Source of the DNA: AC-32 sp963754265
GTDB lineage: Bacteria > Actinomycetota > Thermoleophilia > Gaiellales > Gaiellaceae
Direction: 5' to 3'
Assembly: GCA_963754265.1 (NCBI GenBank)
Contig: CAVWFB010000016.1
Span: 496,001 to 560,000 of the forward strand
Length of the DNA stretch: 64,000 nt
The position numbers and the translations under genes are program-made. This document shows, in pieces, positions 1-10,484 of the stretch (position 1 is the first letter of the stretch; each line of letters opens with the position of its first letter). The notes beneath the pieces were generated by a model, which was given only the letters and a program-made list of their open reading frames with translations, did not search any database and had not been told where the DNA came from.

Positions 1-552
<552 letters not shown>

Positions 553-563
553 GGCTTATCGCC

Positions 564-1535
564 TTAGGCCAGCCTGATTCGCGGGTCGATCCAGGCGTAG
601 AGGAGGTCGACGATGAGGTTGAACACGATGATCGCGAGAGTCGAGAACACCACGATCCCCTCGACCGTTGGCAGGTCGAGCGCGTTCAGCGCTTGTACGG
701 CTGTCCTTCCTAAGCCTGGCAGGCTGTAGATCGTCTCCGTGAAGACCGCGCCGCCGAGCGCCAGGCCGATGTCCATGCCGAGCATCGTCACCACCGGCAG
801 AAGCGCGTTCCGCAGCACGTGCACGCGGACGACGCGGCCCTCGGGCGCGCCCTTGGCGCGCGCGGTCCGGACGTAGTCCTCGTTCAAGGCCTCGAGCACG
901 TTCGCCCTGATCATCCGCACGTAGAGCGCGGCGAAGAGCACGGCGAACGTCATCCACGGCAGGATCATGTGGTAGGCCCACTGCACCGGCCCACCGCAAT
1001 CGGCGCCGGCCGCCGGGTTGATGAAGTCGCAGTAGCCCGAGATCGGCGTGATGCCCCACTTGAAGCCGAAGAAGTAGCTGAAGATGAGCCCGATCCAGAT
1101 CGGGTGCGCTGAGACCCCGATCAGGACGAACGTCATCGAGGCTCGATCTAACAGCGATCGTGGCCGAAGCGCCGAGAGGATTCCGATCGGCAGCGCGATC
1201 ATCATCCACGCGATCGCACCGCCGAACACGAGGGAGGCCGTCACCGGGGCGGCCTTGCCGACCTCCGTGTTGACGGACTCACGGTTGGCGAACGAGCGCC
1301 CGAGATCCTGGTGGATGACGAGGCGGTCGAGGAAGCGCAGGTACTGGATGTAGACCGGCTTGTCGATCCCGAGGTAATGCCTCGCCCGCAGGATCATCTC
1401 GGGCGTCGGGTTCTTTCCGGCGACCGCCCGGGCGGGGTCGGCCGGAATGATGAAGAAGATGATGTAGGTGACGACGGTGACGGCGAGGAAGAGCACGACC
1501 GCCCAGAGCAACCGTCGGATGATGTAGCGAATCAC
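564..1535 (-). CDS. ABC transporter permease, OppB/DppB family
   Basis: 323-residue inner-membrane permease. It starts with the typical N-terminus MIRYIIRRLLWAVVLFLAV (first membrane span) followed by an extracytoplasmic segment, then five more hydrophobic spans. The cytoplasmic EAA loop lies near residues 217-240 (EDYVRTARAKGAPEGRV) and contacts the ATPase. Length is normal for OppB. It lies between the binding-protein gene and oppD on the same strand; a strong hairpin upstream (1600-1631) may lower its expression relative to the binding protein. Confidence 0.95.
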   Translation of the reverse strand: MIRYIIRRLLWAVVLFLAVTVVTYIIFFIIPADPARAVAGKNPTPEMILRARHYLGIDKPVYIQYLRFLDRLVIHQDLGRSFANRESVNTEVGKAAPVTASLVFGGAIAWMMIALPIGILSALRPRSLLDRASMTFVLIGVSAHPIWIGLIFSYFFGFKWGITPISGYCDFINPAAGADCGGPVQWAYHMILPWMTFAVLFAALYVRMIRANVLEALNEDYVRTARAKGAPEGRVVRVHVLRNALLPVVTMLGMDIGLALGGAVFTETIYSLPGLGRTAVQALNALDLPTVEGIVVFSTLAIIVFNLIVDLLYAWIDPRIRLA

Positions 1536-1599
1536 CTGGTGTTAAGCCTCTCCACCCTCACGTGCGGCGGAACTCTACCGCAGGTTTGCTTACAAGTGA

Positions 1600-1631
1600 G
1601 AAGAGGCGCCGGCCTACGCCGGCGCCTCTTC
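1600..1631 (-). terminator. Strong hairpin between binding-protein gene and oppB-like permease
   Basis: Perfect 14-bp inverted repeat with arms 1600-1613 and 1618-1631 and a 4-nt loop. It sits 17 bp past the binding-protein stop inside an otherwise same-strand operon. No long T tract follows on the minus strand. It may be a partial terminator or an mRNA-stabilising stem, the usual arrangement that makes binding protein more abundant than permease. Confidence 0.75.
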
Positions 1632-1648
1632 CCGTGGTCCATCGGTAC

Positions 1649-3274
1649 TTACCCGATGCAGACCGCGCTCAGGTTCATCGATCCGTAGATCGGCTGGTAG
1701 GACCAGCAGCCGACGCGCTTCGAGGTGAACTCACGGACCGTGCGGAAGAAGAGCGGCGCCAGAGGAGCCTGCTTCTTCATCACGTCGCGGTCGATCAGAG
1801 CCCACGCGGCGTAGCGCTTCGAGAGGTTCGAGATGCGACCTGCGGACTGCATCCGGTTGTTGAAGGTCGCGTTGTTGAAGTACGCGTTGTTGTTGTTGTT
1901 CTCCGCCTGGATGTTGCGACCGTCCAGGAGGATGTCGATGAAGTCGACCGGGTCGGGGTAGTCGGCACCCCAGGCCTGGAGGTCGAGATCGTACGGCTCA
2001 CCGCGATGGCCTTCCTTCGCGATGCGGACCGCGAACGGGAACGTCTTGAGGTTGGAGCTGATCCCGATCTTCGACAGGTCGGACTTGACCAGCTGCATGA
2101 TCGCCAGGCCGGTCGGGCTCGTGGCGCCGTAGAAGACGATGTTGCACTTCTTCGGCTTGAGCGAGTTGGCCTTCGCGGCGTTCGGCTTGCTGGTCGGGTA
2201 GAGCTTCCAGTTCTTGAAGCCCGGCATCGTGGGCGGAAGAACCTGGTCGGTCGGCGTGCCTGCGAACGCGCCGCGCTGAGCGAGCGCCGCCGGCCTGTTG
2301 ACGACGTAGTTGACCGCCTGCCGCGTGCGGACGCCGACGCCCGAGTTGCCGTTGAAGCAGGAGTGGTTCTTGATTCCCTCGCCCTTCGACCCGTAGGTCG
2401 TGTTCATGCTGAGGTAATCGGTGACCACACCCGGGCTGACGTGGTACTGCTTCGGGTACTGGTTGTGCAGCTGGACGTGAGCGGTCGGCGGGACGCCGAA
2501 CATGTCGTAGTCACGCTGGTTGCTCCGAACCTGCAAGAGGCTCGTGTCCAGGTTGGTGTTCACGTTGATCGTGATCGAGTTCGGGTTGTGCGGGCGGTTG
2601 CCCTTGTAGTACTTGTTGCGGGCCAACACGACCGTGCGCCCGATGTCACGCGACTTGATGTAGTAAGGACCGCCAGAGGCGGGCGTCTTCACGCCGTTCG
2701 GGTCGATCGGCGTCTTCATCGAGATCGCGCCGAAGAACGGCATCGAGACGATCGAGGCGAAGTCCGGCCTCGGCTTCTTCAGGTTGATGACGAGCGTGTA
2801 CTTGCCCTTCGTCGTCACCGAGCCGAGATCGGAGAGGAACGCCCCAGCCGGCGACTGCATCTTGGGATTGTTCGCCCGCTGGATCGCGAACTTGAAGTTC
2901 GCGGCCGTGATCTTCTCGCCGTTGCTCAGGCGGAGACCCGGTCGAATGGTGAAGGTGTAGACACGCCCACCCTTGCCGACCCGCGGGAACGAGGTCGCGG
3001 CCTCGGGGAACAGCGTCGCCTTGGTCTCCTTCCAGTTCAGGAGCTTGAGCTGAGTGGCGTACTCGACCTGCCACCCGGTGGACTCGTACTCGAGCGTCGG
3101 ATCCGTGTACTGCAGATCCGTCGTCGAGAGATTCACTCGAAGCGTGCCGCCAACTTTCTTGGCCGAACCCTTGCTCTGCGGAGCGCTGCTTGCCGAACCG
3201 GCAAGCGCCGCAGCAACAAGAAGCCCAACCCCGATCATGGCAGTCACGATCGAGAGCCATAGCTTCTTCTGCAT
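1649..3274 (-). CDS. Extracellular solute-binding protein, family 5 (peptide/nickel type)
   Basis: 541-residue secreted protein that would bind the substrate of the ABC importer. Residues 1-31 form a signal peptide (MQKKLWLSIVTAMIGVGLLV then ALAGSASSA). The SBP_bac_5 fold is supported by size and by segments such as YTFTIRPGLRLSNGEKITA and the C-terminal DLQAWGADYPDPVDF. A good ribosome site (GGAAAGGAG) precedes the ATG. Oddly there is no lipobox cysteine, although binding proteins of monoderm bacteria are normally lipoproteins. A peptidase I cleavage after ASSA is implied, leaving it free or held by other means. Ligand unknown. Confidence 0.93.
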   Translation of the reverse strand: MQKKLWLSIVTAMIGVGLLVAAALAGSASSAPQSKGSAKKVGGTLRVNLSTTDLQYTDPTLEYESTGWQVEYATQLKLLNWKETKATLFPEAATSFPRVGKGGRVYTFTIRPGLRLSNGEKITAANFKFAIQRANNPKMQSPAGAFLSDLGSVTTKGKYTLVINLKKPRPDFASIVSMPFFGAISMKTPIDPNGVKTPASGGPYYIKSRDIGRTVVLARNKYYKGNRPHNPNSITINVNTNLDTSLLQVRSNQRDYDMFGVPPTAHVQLHNQYPKQYHVSPGVVTDYLSMNTTYGSKGEGIKNHSCFNGNSGVGVRTRQAVNYVVNRPAALAQRGAFAGTPTDQVLPPTMPGFKNWKLYPTSKPNAAKANSLKPKKCNIVFYGATSPTGLAIMQLVKSDLSKIGISSNLKTFPFAVRIAKEGHRGEPYDLDLQAWGADYPDPVDFIDILLDGRNIQAENNNNNAYFNNATFNNRMQSAGRISNLSKRYAAWALIDRDVMKKQAPLAPLFFRTVREFTSKRVGCWSYQPIYGSMNLSAVCIG

Positions 3275-3373
3275 GTGACTCCTTTCCTACGCCAGCGCGG
3301 AGTCGCTGGCTTGGACGCTTTACGCCTCAGCCCGTGAGACGCTGTGGTGGACGAATAGTTAGAAAACCGTTAG

Positions 3374-4420
3374 TTAGTGGGAAGAGCGCGGATCGAAGGC
3401 GTCTCGCATGCCGTCGCCGAGGAGGTTGAACCCCAGCGTGGTGACGAGTACGGCGAGCCCCGGCCAGATCATCAGCCACGGCTGCGCGAGGTAGTAGTCG
3501 GGTGCCGTCGAGAGCAGGTTGCCCCAGCTCGGCACGTCCAGCGGGATGCCGATCCCGAGGAACGAGAGGCCGGCTTCGAGTAGCACGTTCTGAGCGACGA
3601 TCAGGGTCGAGTAGACGATGATCGGAGCGACCAGGTGCGGCAGCAGGTGCGAGCGGATGATGCGCGCGTCGCTCGCGCCGAGCATGCGGGCGGCTTCGAC
3701 GAATTCCTTCTCGCGAAGTGATAACACCACCGCCCTGATGATCCTTGCCGGGTAGTACCAGCCGAAGACTCCGATCACCACCGTCAGGGTGAAGACGCCG
3801 GGCTGGAGGAAGCCGAAGGTGACGTGGTTGAGCCGGTCGCCGACCGTGCTCGCCAGCGCGATGATGAAGAGCAGGACCGGGAAGGCCATCACGATCTCGG
3901 TGATGCGCGAGACGACCGTGTCGATCGCGCCGCCGAAGTAGCCGGCGATCGCGCCCATCAGAACCCCGACGACCATGCCGAGGATCGTGGCGCCGATCGC
4001 GACCTCGAGCGAGACGCGTGCGCCGTAGAGCAGCCGCAGGAACTCGTCACGCCCGAGCTGGCTGTCCGAGCCCAGGATGAAGAGCGACGTGCCGCTCCCG
4101 TCGAGCTTCTGCACGTGCGACAAGGGGCCGACCGGCAACAGCGTGTTGGGGTCGAGCCCGTTGGTCCCGTAGATGTCGCCGGGCCCGTGGCCGAGGAGCG
4201 CCGACGCGATCGCCGCTCCGGGGTAGGCGGCGAGCAGCAGGAAGATGATGAAGCAGCCGCTGATGATGGCGGCCTTGTCGCGTCGGAACCGGCGCCAGAC
4301 CTGCTCCCAGTACCCGCGCGCCTCGACAGCTTCGACCTCGCCGAGGTCGGTACCCGTCTCGGCCGCTACCGCTGCGCCTAGTCCTGCGCCGGAGGAGAGA
4401 AGTTCCTGTTTGTCAGCCAT
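3374..4420 (-). CDS. ABC transporter permease, OppC/DppC family
   Basis: 348-residue membrane permease, first gene of the four-gene importer operon. It has a cytoplasmic N-terminal extension of about 45 residues, a first span near 50-70, a long outer loop of about 70 residues, then five spans. The EAA loop is at EKEFVEAARMLGASDARI and the C-terminus GFNLLGDGMRDAFDPR is typical of OppC. Gene order oppC-SBP-oppB-oppD is unusual, because oppB normally precedes oppC. A TATGCT box lies 12 nt upstream of the ATG. Confidence 0.95.
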   Translation of the reverse strand: MADKQELLSSGAGLGAAVAAETGTDLGEVEAVEARGYWEQVWRRFRRDKAAIISGCFIIFLLLAAYPGAAIASALLGHGPGDIYGTNGLDPNTLLPVGPLSHVQKLDGSGTSLFILGSDSQLGRDEFLRLLYGARVSLEVAIGATILGMVVGVLMGAIAGYFGGAIDTVVSRITEIVMAFPVLLFIIALASTVGDRLNHVTFGFLQPGVFTLTVVIGVFGWYYPARIIRAVVLSLREKEFVEAARMLGASDARIIRSHLLPHLVAPIIVYSTLIVAQNVLLEAGLSFLGIGIPLDVPSWGNLLSTAPDYYLAQPWLMIWPGLAVLVTTLGFNLLGDGMRDAFDPRSSH

Positions 4421-4496
4421 GACTGGTCGGGGAGCATAACGACGTCGCTCGTCAGCTGCTTAGACGCCGATGCCGGGTACTCGGTTAGCACTTTTC

Positions 4497-4528
4497 CGTC
4501 AGGAGCATCATTCTAAACACTCCTGACG
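4497..4528. terminator. Inverted repeat between atpG and the ABC operon
   Basis: Perfect 9-bp arms CGTCAGGAG (4497-4505) and CTCCTGACG (4520-4528), flanked outside by T-rich and A-rich runs that lengthen the stem. It lies 14 bp past the atpG stop and probably ends or insulates ATP synthase transcription. There is no classical T tract on the minus strand, so its efficiency is unclear. Confidence 0.6.
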
Positions 4529-4541
4529 AAAAAGTCACGCC

Positions 4542-5432
4542 TCATTGCGTCAAGGCGTCGGCGCCTGCAACCACTTCCAGGATCTCCTGGGTGATCTCCG
4601 CCTGGCGGGCCCGGTTCATGTCGAGCGTGAGGCTGCCGATCAGGTCGCCTGCGTTGCTGGAGGCATTCCGCATCGCGGTCATGCGGGCTCCCTGCTCCGA
4701 GGCGGCCGACTCGAGCAGCGCCCGGTAGAGCTCGGTCTCCACGTACACCGGCAGCAGGCGCGCGAGAATCTCCTCGGGCTCCGGCTCGTAGATGAAGTCT
4801 CCGAGCAGCGCCTCCTCCTTGTCGGCCTCGGGCTCGCGCTCGAGCAGCTGCTCGGGGATCGGCAGCACGTCCTGCTCGACGACCTTCTGCGTCAGCGCCG
4901 AGACGAAGCGGTTGTAGACGAGCACGACACGGTCGACCTCCCCGCTCTCGTAGAGCTCGGTGATCTTGTGCGCGATCGTCTGGGCGTCGTGGTACGAGGG
5001 CCGATCGCTGAAGCCGATCCACGCCTGGTCGATCTCGTACCGGCGGAAGGTCAGGGTTGAGCGTCCCTTCCGGCCCGAGACGAGCCAGCGGACCTCCACT
5101 CCCTCCGAGCGGAGCCGGCGGTCGAGCGCGAAGGCATGTCTCAGGACCTGTGCGTTGAACGCCCCCGCCAGGCCGCGGTCACCGGTGACCGCCACGATCG
5201 CGGCGCGCTTCACCTCGCGCCGCTGGAGGAGCGTCAGACCCTGCAGCGACGTGCTCGCCCGCGCGGTGCCGATCATCAGCTCCATCATCCGGTCGGCGTA
5301 CGGCCGCATCGCCTCGATCCGGGCCTGGGCTCGCCGCAGCCGTGCGGAGGCCACGAGCTCGAAGGCCTTCGTGATCTTCTGCGTGTTGCGGATCGAGCGG
5401 ATCCGCCGCTTCAGGTCCTGGACGGTTGCCAT
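4542..5432 (-). CDS. atpG: ATP synthase F1 gamma subunit
   Basis: Central rotor stalk of F1Fo ATP synthase, 296 residues. The N-terminal helix MATVQDLKRRIRSIRNTQKI and the C-terminal helix with NRARQAEITQEILEVV, which pair as the rotating coiled coil, are both clear. Start chosen at 5432 because homology begins there and GGAAGGGG precedes it; an in-frame upstream extension to 5495 has no family support. The next genes on the strand are an ABC transporter, so the usual atpD-atpC neighbours are missing. Confidence 0.96.
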   Translation of the reverse strand: MATVQDLKRRIRSIRNTQKITKAFELVASARLRRAQARIEAMRPYADRMMELMIGTARASTSLQGLTLLQRREVKRAAIVAVTGDRGLAGAFNAQVLRHAFALDRRLRSEGVEVRWLVSGRKGRSTLTFRRYEIDQAWIGFSDRPSYHDAQTIAHKITELYESGEVDRVVLVYNRFVSALTQKVVEQDVLPIPEQLLEREPEADKEEALLGDFIYEPEPEEILARLLPVYVETELYRALLESAASEQGARMTAMRNASSNAGDLIGSLTLDMNRARQAEITQEILEVVAGADALTQ

Positions 5433-5504
5433 CAGTGCCCCTTCCGGTAATGAAACCCGGGCTCTCGTTCGCTGGCACCAAGCCAGAGGCCGCACTCGTC
5501 CGCG

Positions 5505-5525
5505 GCGCAGGCTGGCAGCCTGCGC
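5505..5525 (-). other. Hairpin in the atpA-atpG spacer
   Basis: Perfect 9-bp stem (5505-5513 with 5517-5525), 3-nt loop, in the 163-bp spacer 5433-5595. Possible processing or attenuation signal within the operon; no T tract. Nothing else was seen in the spacer apart from the atpG ribosome site. Confidence 0.5.
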
Positions 5526-5595
5526 AAGGGCGAGGGTGGGCTCTGGCGCAGCGTGATAGCGGGCGAGCGTTGGGTGGTCATTGCTGGGAGGGGCA

Positions 5596-7125
<1,530 letters not shown>

Positions 7126-7150
7126 GGCGACTCCTTGAGTTCGAAAGGGG

Positions 7151-7924
7151 TTACTTCAGGCGCAGCGTGGAGCAACTGCGGGCGCTGGCGTTCCCGTACC
7201 GGTCCCACGCGCGCGCGCACAAGGTGAAGGTGCCGGTGAGGCGCTTGCGCGGGTGCCACAGCACGAAGCTCGGCGCGCCGCTCACGCGGCGCATCGGCGA
7301 CGAGGTGGAGCCGACGACCTTCCGGCCGTGCCTGACGGTCAGCTGGACGCGCACGACGTTGCGGTCGTCCGAGGCGGAGAAGCGCAGGCGCACCGGCTTG
7401 CCCGGGCTGCCGAAGCTCGGGAGCACGCTCACATGCGGGCTCTGGACGTCCGGTCGGGAGGAGGCGATCAGCTCGCCGCACCAGTCCGTCGTGATCCCGC
7501 CGTCCTCGACGTAGACCCCCTCGAACTCCTGCTCCTCGTCGTTCGGGTCCGTGACGATCGAGACGTCGAAGCTCCCGGGGCGAAACTCCCCGCCGTTTCC
7601 GTCGTAGCGCCCGTGCAAGCGCTTGCCGTCGGCTCCGACCGTGCAGGCGATCAGCTTCCCGCCCGTCCCGTAGCGGCCGAGGAAGAAGCGCGTCTGGCCC
7701 TTCCCCGGGCAATTGGTGAACGGCGCTCCGCCCCACGGCTGGTTCAGGACGCCTCGGCCCCACTGCTCGGCCACCGGGACCCAGGTGATCGTTCCGAGCG
7801 CGTCGTTGCTGGGCATAAGCTTTGCCGGCCAGCTGCCGCTGTAGACATCCGGAATTCCGGCCTGCGCCGGGGCTGCCGCCAGCAAGGCGAGCGAGACTAT
7901 GAACGCGATTGTCAGCTTCCGCAT
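7151..7924 (-). CDS. Secreted protein of unknown function inside the ATP synthase cluster
   Basis: 257 residues. Signal peptide MRKLTIAFIVSLALLAAAPAQA with an AxA site (residues 1-22). The mature part has two regions: about 23-165 with several Cys (for example ITTDWCGELI), and about 166-257 resembling a small beta-sandwich (SFGSPGKPVRLRFSASD, then AWDRYGNASARSC) as in bacterial Ig-like repeats. I recognise no catalytic motif. It lies between atpH and atpA in the same direction, 25 bp before atpA, so it may be cotranscribed with it. Its 5' end overlaps the divergent lipoprotein gene by 26 bp. Confidence 0.75.
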   Translation of the reverse strand: MRKLTIAFIVSLALLAAAPAQAGIPDVYSGSWPAKLMPSNDALGTITWVPVAEQWGRGVLNQPWGGAPFTNCPGKGQTRFFLGRYGTGGKLIACTVGADGKRLHGRYDGNGGEFRPGSFDVSIVTDPNDEEQEFEGVYVEDGGITTDWCGELIASSRPDVQSPHVSVLPSFGSPGKPVRLRFSASDDRNVVRVQLTVRHGRKVVGSTSSPMRRVSGAPSFVLWHPRKRLTGTFTLCARAWDRYGNASARSCSTLRLK

Positions 7925-8216
7925 CGGAATTCCAGGCTATCTCAAGGCCGTCGCAGCGCTCGGCGCGGTTTTGCTGCTCGGCGGCTGCGGCGGCTCGTCC
8001 GCTTCCAAGAGTTCGGACGTCGAAAAGGCGATCCTGGTTAGAAGTCCCGATTCGAGCCAGGTGACGTGCGAGCGGCACGGTGAATACCAGGGCGCGAACC
8101 TCTACCGCTGCAGGATGGACGTCGCCACGAGCGTTCGCGAGATGCGGCCGGAGTCGAGCTGCTACACGTTCGAGGACGGCCGGCTGAACAATGTGACGCG
8201 TCACGTCAGCTGCTAG
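7899..8216 (+). CDS. Small putative lipoprotein, antisense to the atp operon
   Basis: 105 residues. A basic N-terminus and the hydrophobic stretch AVAALGAVLLLGGCGG form a lipobox (LLGGC), so membrane anchoring through the Cys is predicted. The mature part has four more Cys, two in VTCERHGEYQGANLYRC and two near the end, suggesting disulfides in a small outer domain. No family recognised. It is the only plus-strand gene within the ATP synthase cluster. It overlaps the divergent gene at its 5' end (7899-7924) and atpH at its 3' end (8206-8216). Confidence 0.65.
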   Translation: MNAIVSFRIGIPGYLKAVAALGAVLLLGGCGGSSASKSSDVEKAILVRSPDSSQVTCERHGEYQGANLYRCRMDVATSVREMRPESSCYTFEDGRLNNVTRHVSC

Positions 8217-8742
8217 CTCCGGCGAGAGCCCGTCGAAGCTGGTCGAGCCGCCCGCGCACGCTCGCGTCGAGCCGGTGCGAGCCGACCTGAAGGACGATCC
8301 CGCCGATCAGGTCGGGGTCGACCTGGCGCGTGGCCTCGACCTTCCGGCCCGATGCTTCCTCGATCTGCTCCAGGAGCCGCCGCTCGTCCTCGTCGGAGAG
8401 CTCGACGGCAGTGGTCAGTTCCGCGGTCAGGATGCCCTCCTCCTGGGAGACGAGACGCTCGAACTCCCCGGCGATCTCCTCGAGCGCCCCGATCCGGCCC
8501 TTGTCCGCGAGCACGAGCAGGAAGTTGCGGACCAGCTCGTCGCCGCCCGAGAACACGTCTTCGAGCGCGGCGGCGCGCGTGCGCGGGTCGAGCTGCGGGT
8601 TGCGCAGAAGCTCGCGCAGCTCGGGAACCTCGGACGCAGCCGTCACGATCTGCTCGAGCTGCTCGCGCACCGGCTCGAGCCTGCCCTTTTCCCGGGCCGC
8701 CTCGAAGAGCGCCCGGGCGTAGACACGATCTACGACCGACAT
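8206..8742 (-). CDS. atpH: ATP synthase F1 delta subunit
   Basis: 178-residue peripheral-stalk subunit linking F1 to subunit b. The N-terminal helical domain starts MSVVDRVYARALFEAAREKG, typical of delta/OSCP. The C-terminal segment PDLIGGIVLQVGSHRLDASV is the conserved end motif. It lies 97 bp after atpF; GGAG precedes the ATG. Confidence 0.95.
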   Translation of the reverse strand: MSVVDRVYARALFEAAREKGRLEPVREQLEQIVTAASEVPELRELLRNPQLDPRTRAAALEDVFSGGDELVRNFLLVLADKGRIGALEEIAGEFERLVSQEEGILTAELTTAVELSDEDERRLLEQIEEASGRKVEATRQVDPDLIGGIVLQVGSHRLDASVRGRLDQLRRALAGASS

Positions 8743-8839
8743 CGACCGCGCTCCTCACGACCAACCGATCGACCGGTCATTGCAGACGGCCGCACGGGCA
8801 GAGCCCACGTGGCCTGGAACCGACATCGCAAGCGACGTC

Positions 8840-9364
8840 TCAGTCGTTCCTCTCCAGCACCGAGAAGTCGAGGTCAGCGACCGCCTCGTCGATCAGGCGG
8901 CGGTGGTCGGCGTCGTCGAGCGCCTTGCCTGTCACCTTCGTGGCGGCCAGCAGGCTCAGGTCGACGACCTCGAGCCGGATCTGCTCGAGCGCCCGCCTCG
9001 TCTCGGCCTCGATCTGCTTGCGCGTCTCCTCGAGTCGCCGCTGGCGGTCGGTCTCGAGCTCGTTCCGCATTCGACGCTCGTTCGCCTCGGCCACCCGCCG
9101 AGCCTCGGCCAGGATCTCCTCGGCGTCGGTCTTGGCGCTCCCGATCAGCTTCCTATGCTCCTCGAGGAGCTTGCGCGCCTCCTCTCGGGCACGGTCGGCC
9201 TCGTCCAACGACTGCCGGATCCGCTCACGCCGCTCGTCGATCCCCTTCTGGATCGGACCGAAGGCGTAGCGCCTGAGCACGAAGAGCGTGATCAGGAAGC
9301 AGACGATCGTCCAGATCATCAGGCCCGGCGTGACCTGGATCAGTGGGTTGGTTGCTAGCGGCAT
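8840..9364 (-). CDS. atpF: ATP synthase Fo b subunit
   Basis: 174 residues. One N-terminal membrane span (about 12-32, PGLMIWTIVCFLITLFVL) is followed by a long charged coiled coil rich in Glu, Arg and Ala (about 40-135), the peripheral stalk. It begins directly after the atpE stop. Confidence 0.95.
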   Translation of the reverse strand: MPLATNPLIQVTPGLMIWTIVCFLITLFVLRRYAFGPIQKGIDERRERIRQSLDEADRAREEARKLLEEHRKLIGSAKTDAEEILAEARRVAEANERRMRNELETDRQRRLEETRKQIEAETRRALEQIRLEVVDLSLLAATKVTGKALDDADHRRLIDEAVADLDFSVLERND

Positions 9365-9628
9365 CTAGACGAGAACGAACGCGAGGATCGAGCCAAGCAG
9401 GCCGTAGAAGACGACCGCCTCGGTGAGTGCGAAGCCGAGCCACTGGATGCCCTGGAGCTCACCGCGGAGCTCGGGCTGCCGGGCGACCGACTGAATCATC
9501 GAAGCGAAGATGTTGCCGATGCCGATGCCGGCGCCGAGGGCGCCGAGACCGACGCCGAGCGCGAGACCGATCGCCTTGCCGGCCTTCGTCACGTCGCCGG
9601 TGGTGGCGGCGAGGACTGTTGCGATCAC
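9365..9628 (-). CDS. atpE: ATP synthase Fo c subunit (proteolipid)
   Basis: 87-residue hairpin of two membrane helices forming the c-ring. Helix 1 holds the glycine-rich packing motif GALGAGIGIGN (29-39), the loop has RQPE (50-53), and helix 2 holds the ion-carrying carboxylate Glu70 in ALTEAVVFYGLL. Residue 71 is Ala, not the Ser of Na+-type rings, so a proton-driven enzyme is expected. Confidence 0.97.
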   Translation of the reverse strand: MIATVLAATTGDVTKAGKAIGLALGVGLGALGAGIGIGNIFASMIQSVARQPELRGELQGIQWLGFALTEAVVFYGLLGSILAFVLV

Positions 9629-9638
9629 GAGATCCTCC

Positions 9639-10484
9639 TTAGTGCTCCGGCTCGATGGCCGAGCCGATGTAGATGGCGGACAGGGCGGCGAAGATGAACG
9701 CCTGGATGCCGACCACGATGATCACCTCGAAGAGGTAGAAGACCGTGGCGACGGGAAGCACGAGCGGAGCCAGGTAGATGCTCTCGAGGATGAACATCAG
9801 GCCGATGAACGTGAGAATCAGGATGTGCCCCGCGAGCATGTTGGCGAAGAGTCGGACGCTCAGCGACAAGAGGCGCATGAACTGGCCGATGATCTCCAGC
9901 GGCACGATCAGCGCGAGCAGCGCTTTCGGCGCCTCGGGGATCCAGCTCTTGAAGTAGCGCACCGGGCCGTTCCAGCGGATGCCCTCGACGTGCGTGAACA
10001 GGAAGGTCAGGACCGCGAGCGCGAGCGTCACCGAGAGCGACGAGGTGGCGGCGTAGATGCCCCAGACGGGGAAGCCGTGGTAGGTCTCGCCGGTGAGCGG
10101 GAGCGGGATGAACCCGATCAGGTTCACCACGAAGATGAAGAGCAGCAGGGTGGCCACGTACGGAAACCAGCGGCCCATCGCCTTCGAAGGCAGGCCCTGC
10201 TCCGCGATCTGCACCTGGGCGATCTCGTAGACGGCCTCCCCGACCGTGTGGCGGCGGTTCAGCGTCTTGCCGCGCATCAGGACGAGGCCGAGCACGATCG
10301 TCAGACCGGCTCCGAGGAACAGGTACACGACCGCCTTCGTGATCGACATGTTCAGCGGGCCGAGGTGGATCGAGACCCACTCGTGCTGCTCGAACTCGGT
10401 CGTCGGGTCGAACTCGCCGCGCGCGAACGCCGGGCTCGGCAGCGCCAGAGCCAGAAGCGTCAGGCCGACGAAAAACCGCTTCAC
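9639..10484 (-). CDS. atpB: ATP synthase Fo a subunit
   Basis: 281-residue stator channel subunit with several membrane spans. The helix with the essential Arg reads LLSLSVRLFANMLAGH. The N-terminus VKRFFVGLTLLALALPSPAFA resembles a cleavable signal, common in a subunits of this group. The GTG start at 10484 overlaps the atpI stop (GTGA) and has AGGAG upstream; the longer open frame to 10997 is only overlap with atpI. Confidence 0.95.
   Translation of the reverse strand: MKRFFVGLTLLALALPSPAFARGEFDPTTEFEQHEWVSIHLGPLNMSITKAVVYLFLGAGLTIVLGLVLMRGKTLNRRHTVGEAVYEIAQVQIAEQGLPSKAMGRWFPYVATLLLFIFVVNLIGFIPLPLTGETYHGFPVWGIYAATSSLSVTLALAVLTFLFTHVEGIRWNGPVRYFKSWIPEAPKALLALIVPLEIIGQFMRLLSLSVRLFANMLAGHILILTFIGLMFILESIYLAPLVLPVATVFYLFEVIIVVGIQAFIFAALSAIYIGSAIEPEH

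Noticed and set aside
1562..3262. Long plus-strand open frame (566 codons)
   Set aside because: Antisense shadow of the binding-protein gene; Arg/Val/Asp-rich composition, no domain, while the minus strand encodes a clear family 5 protein.
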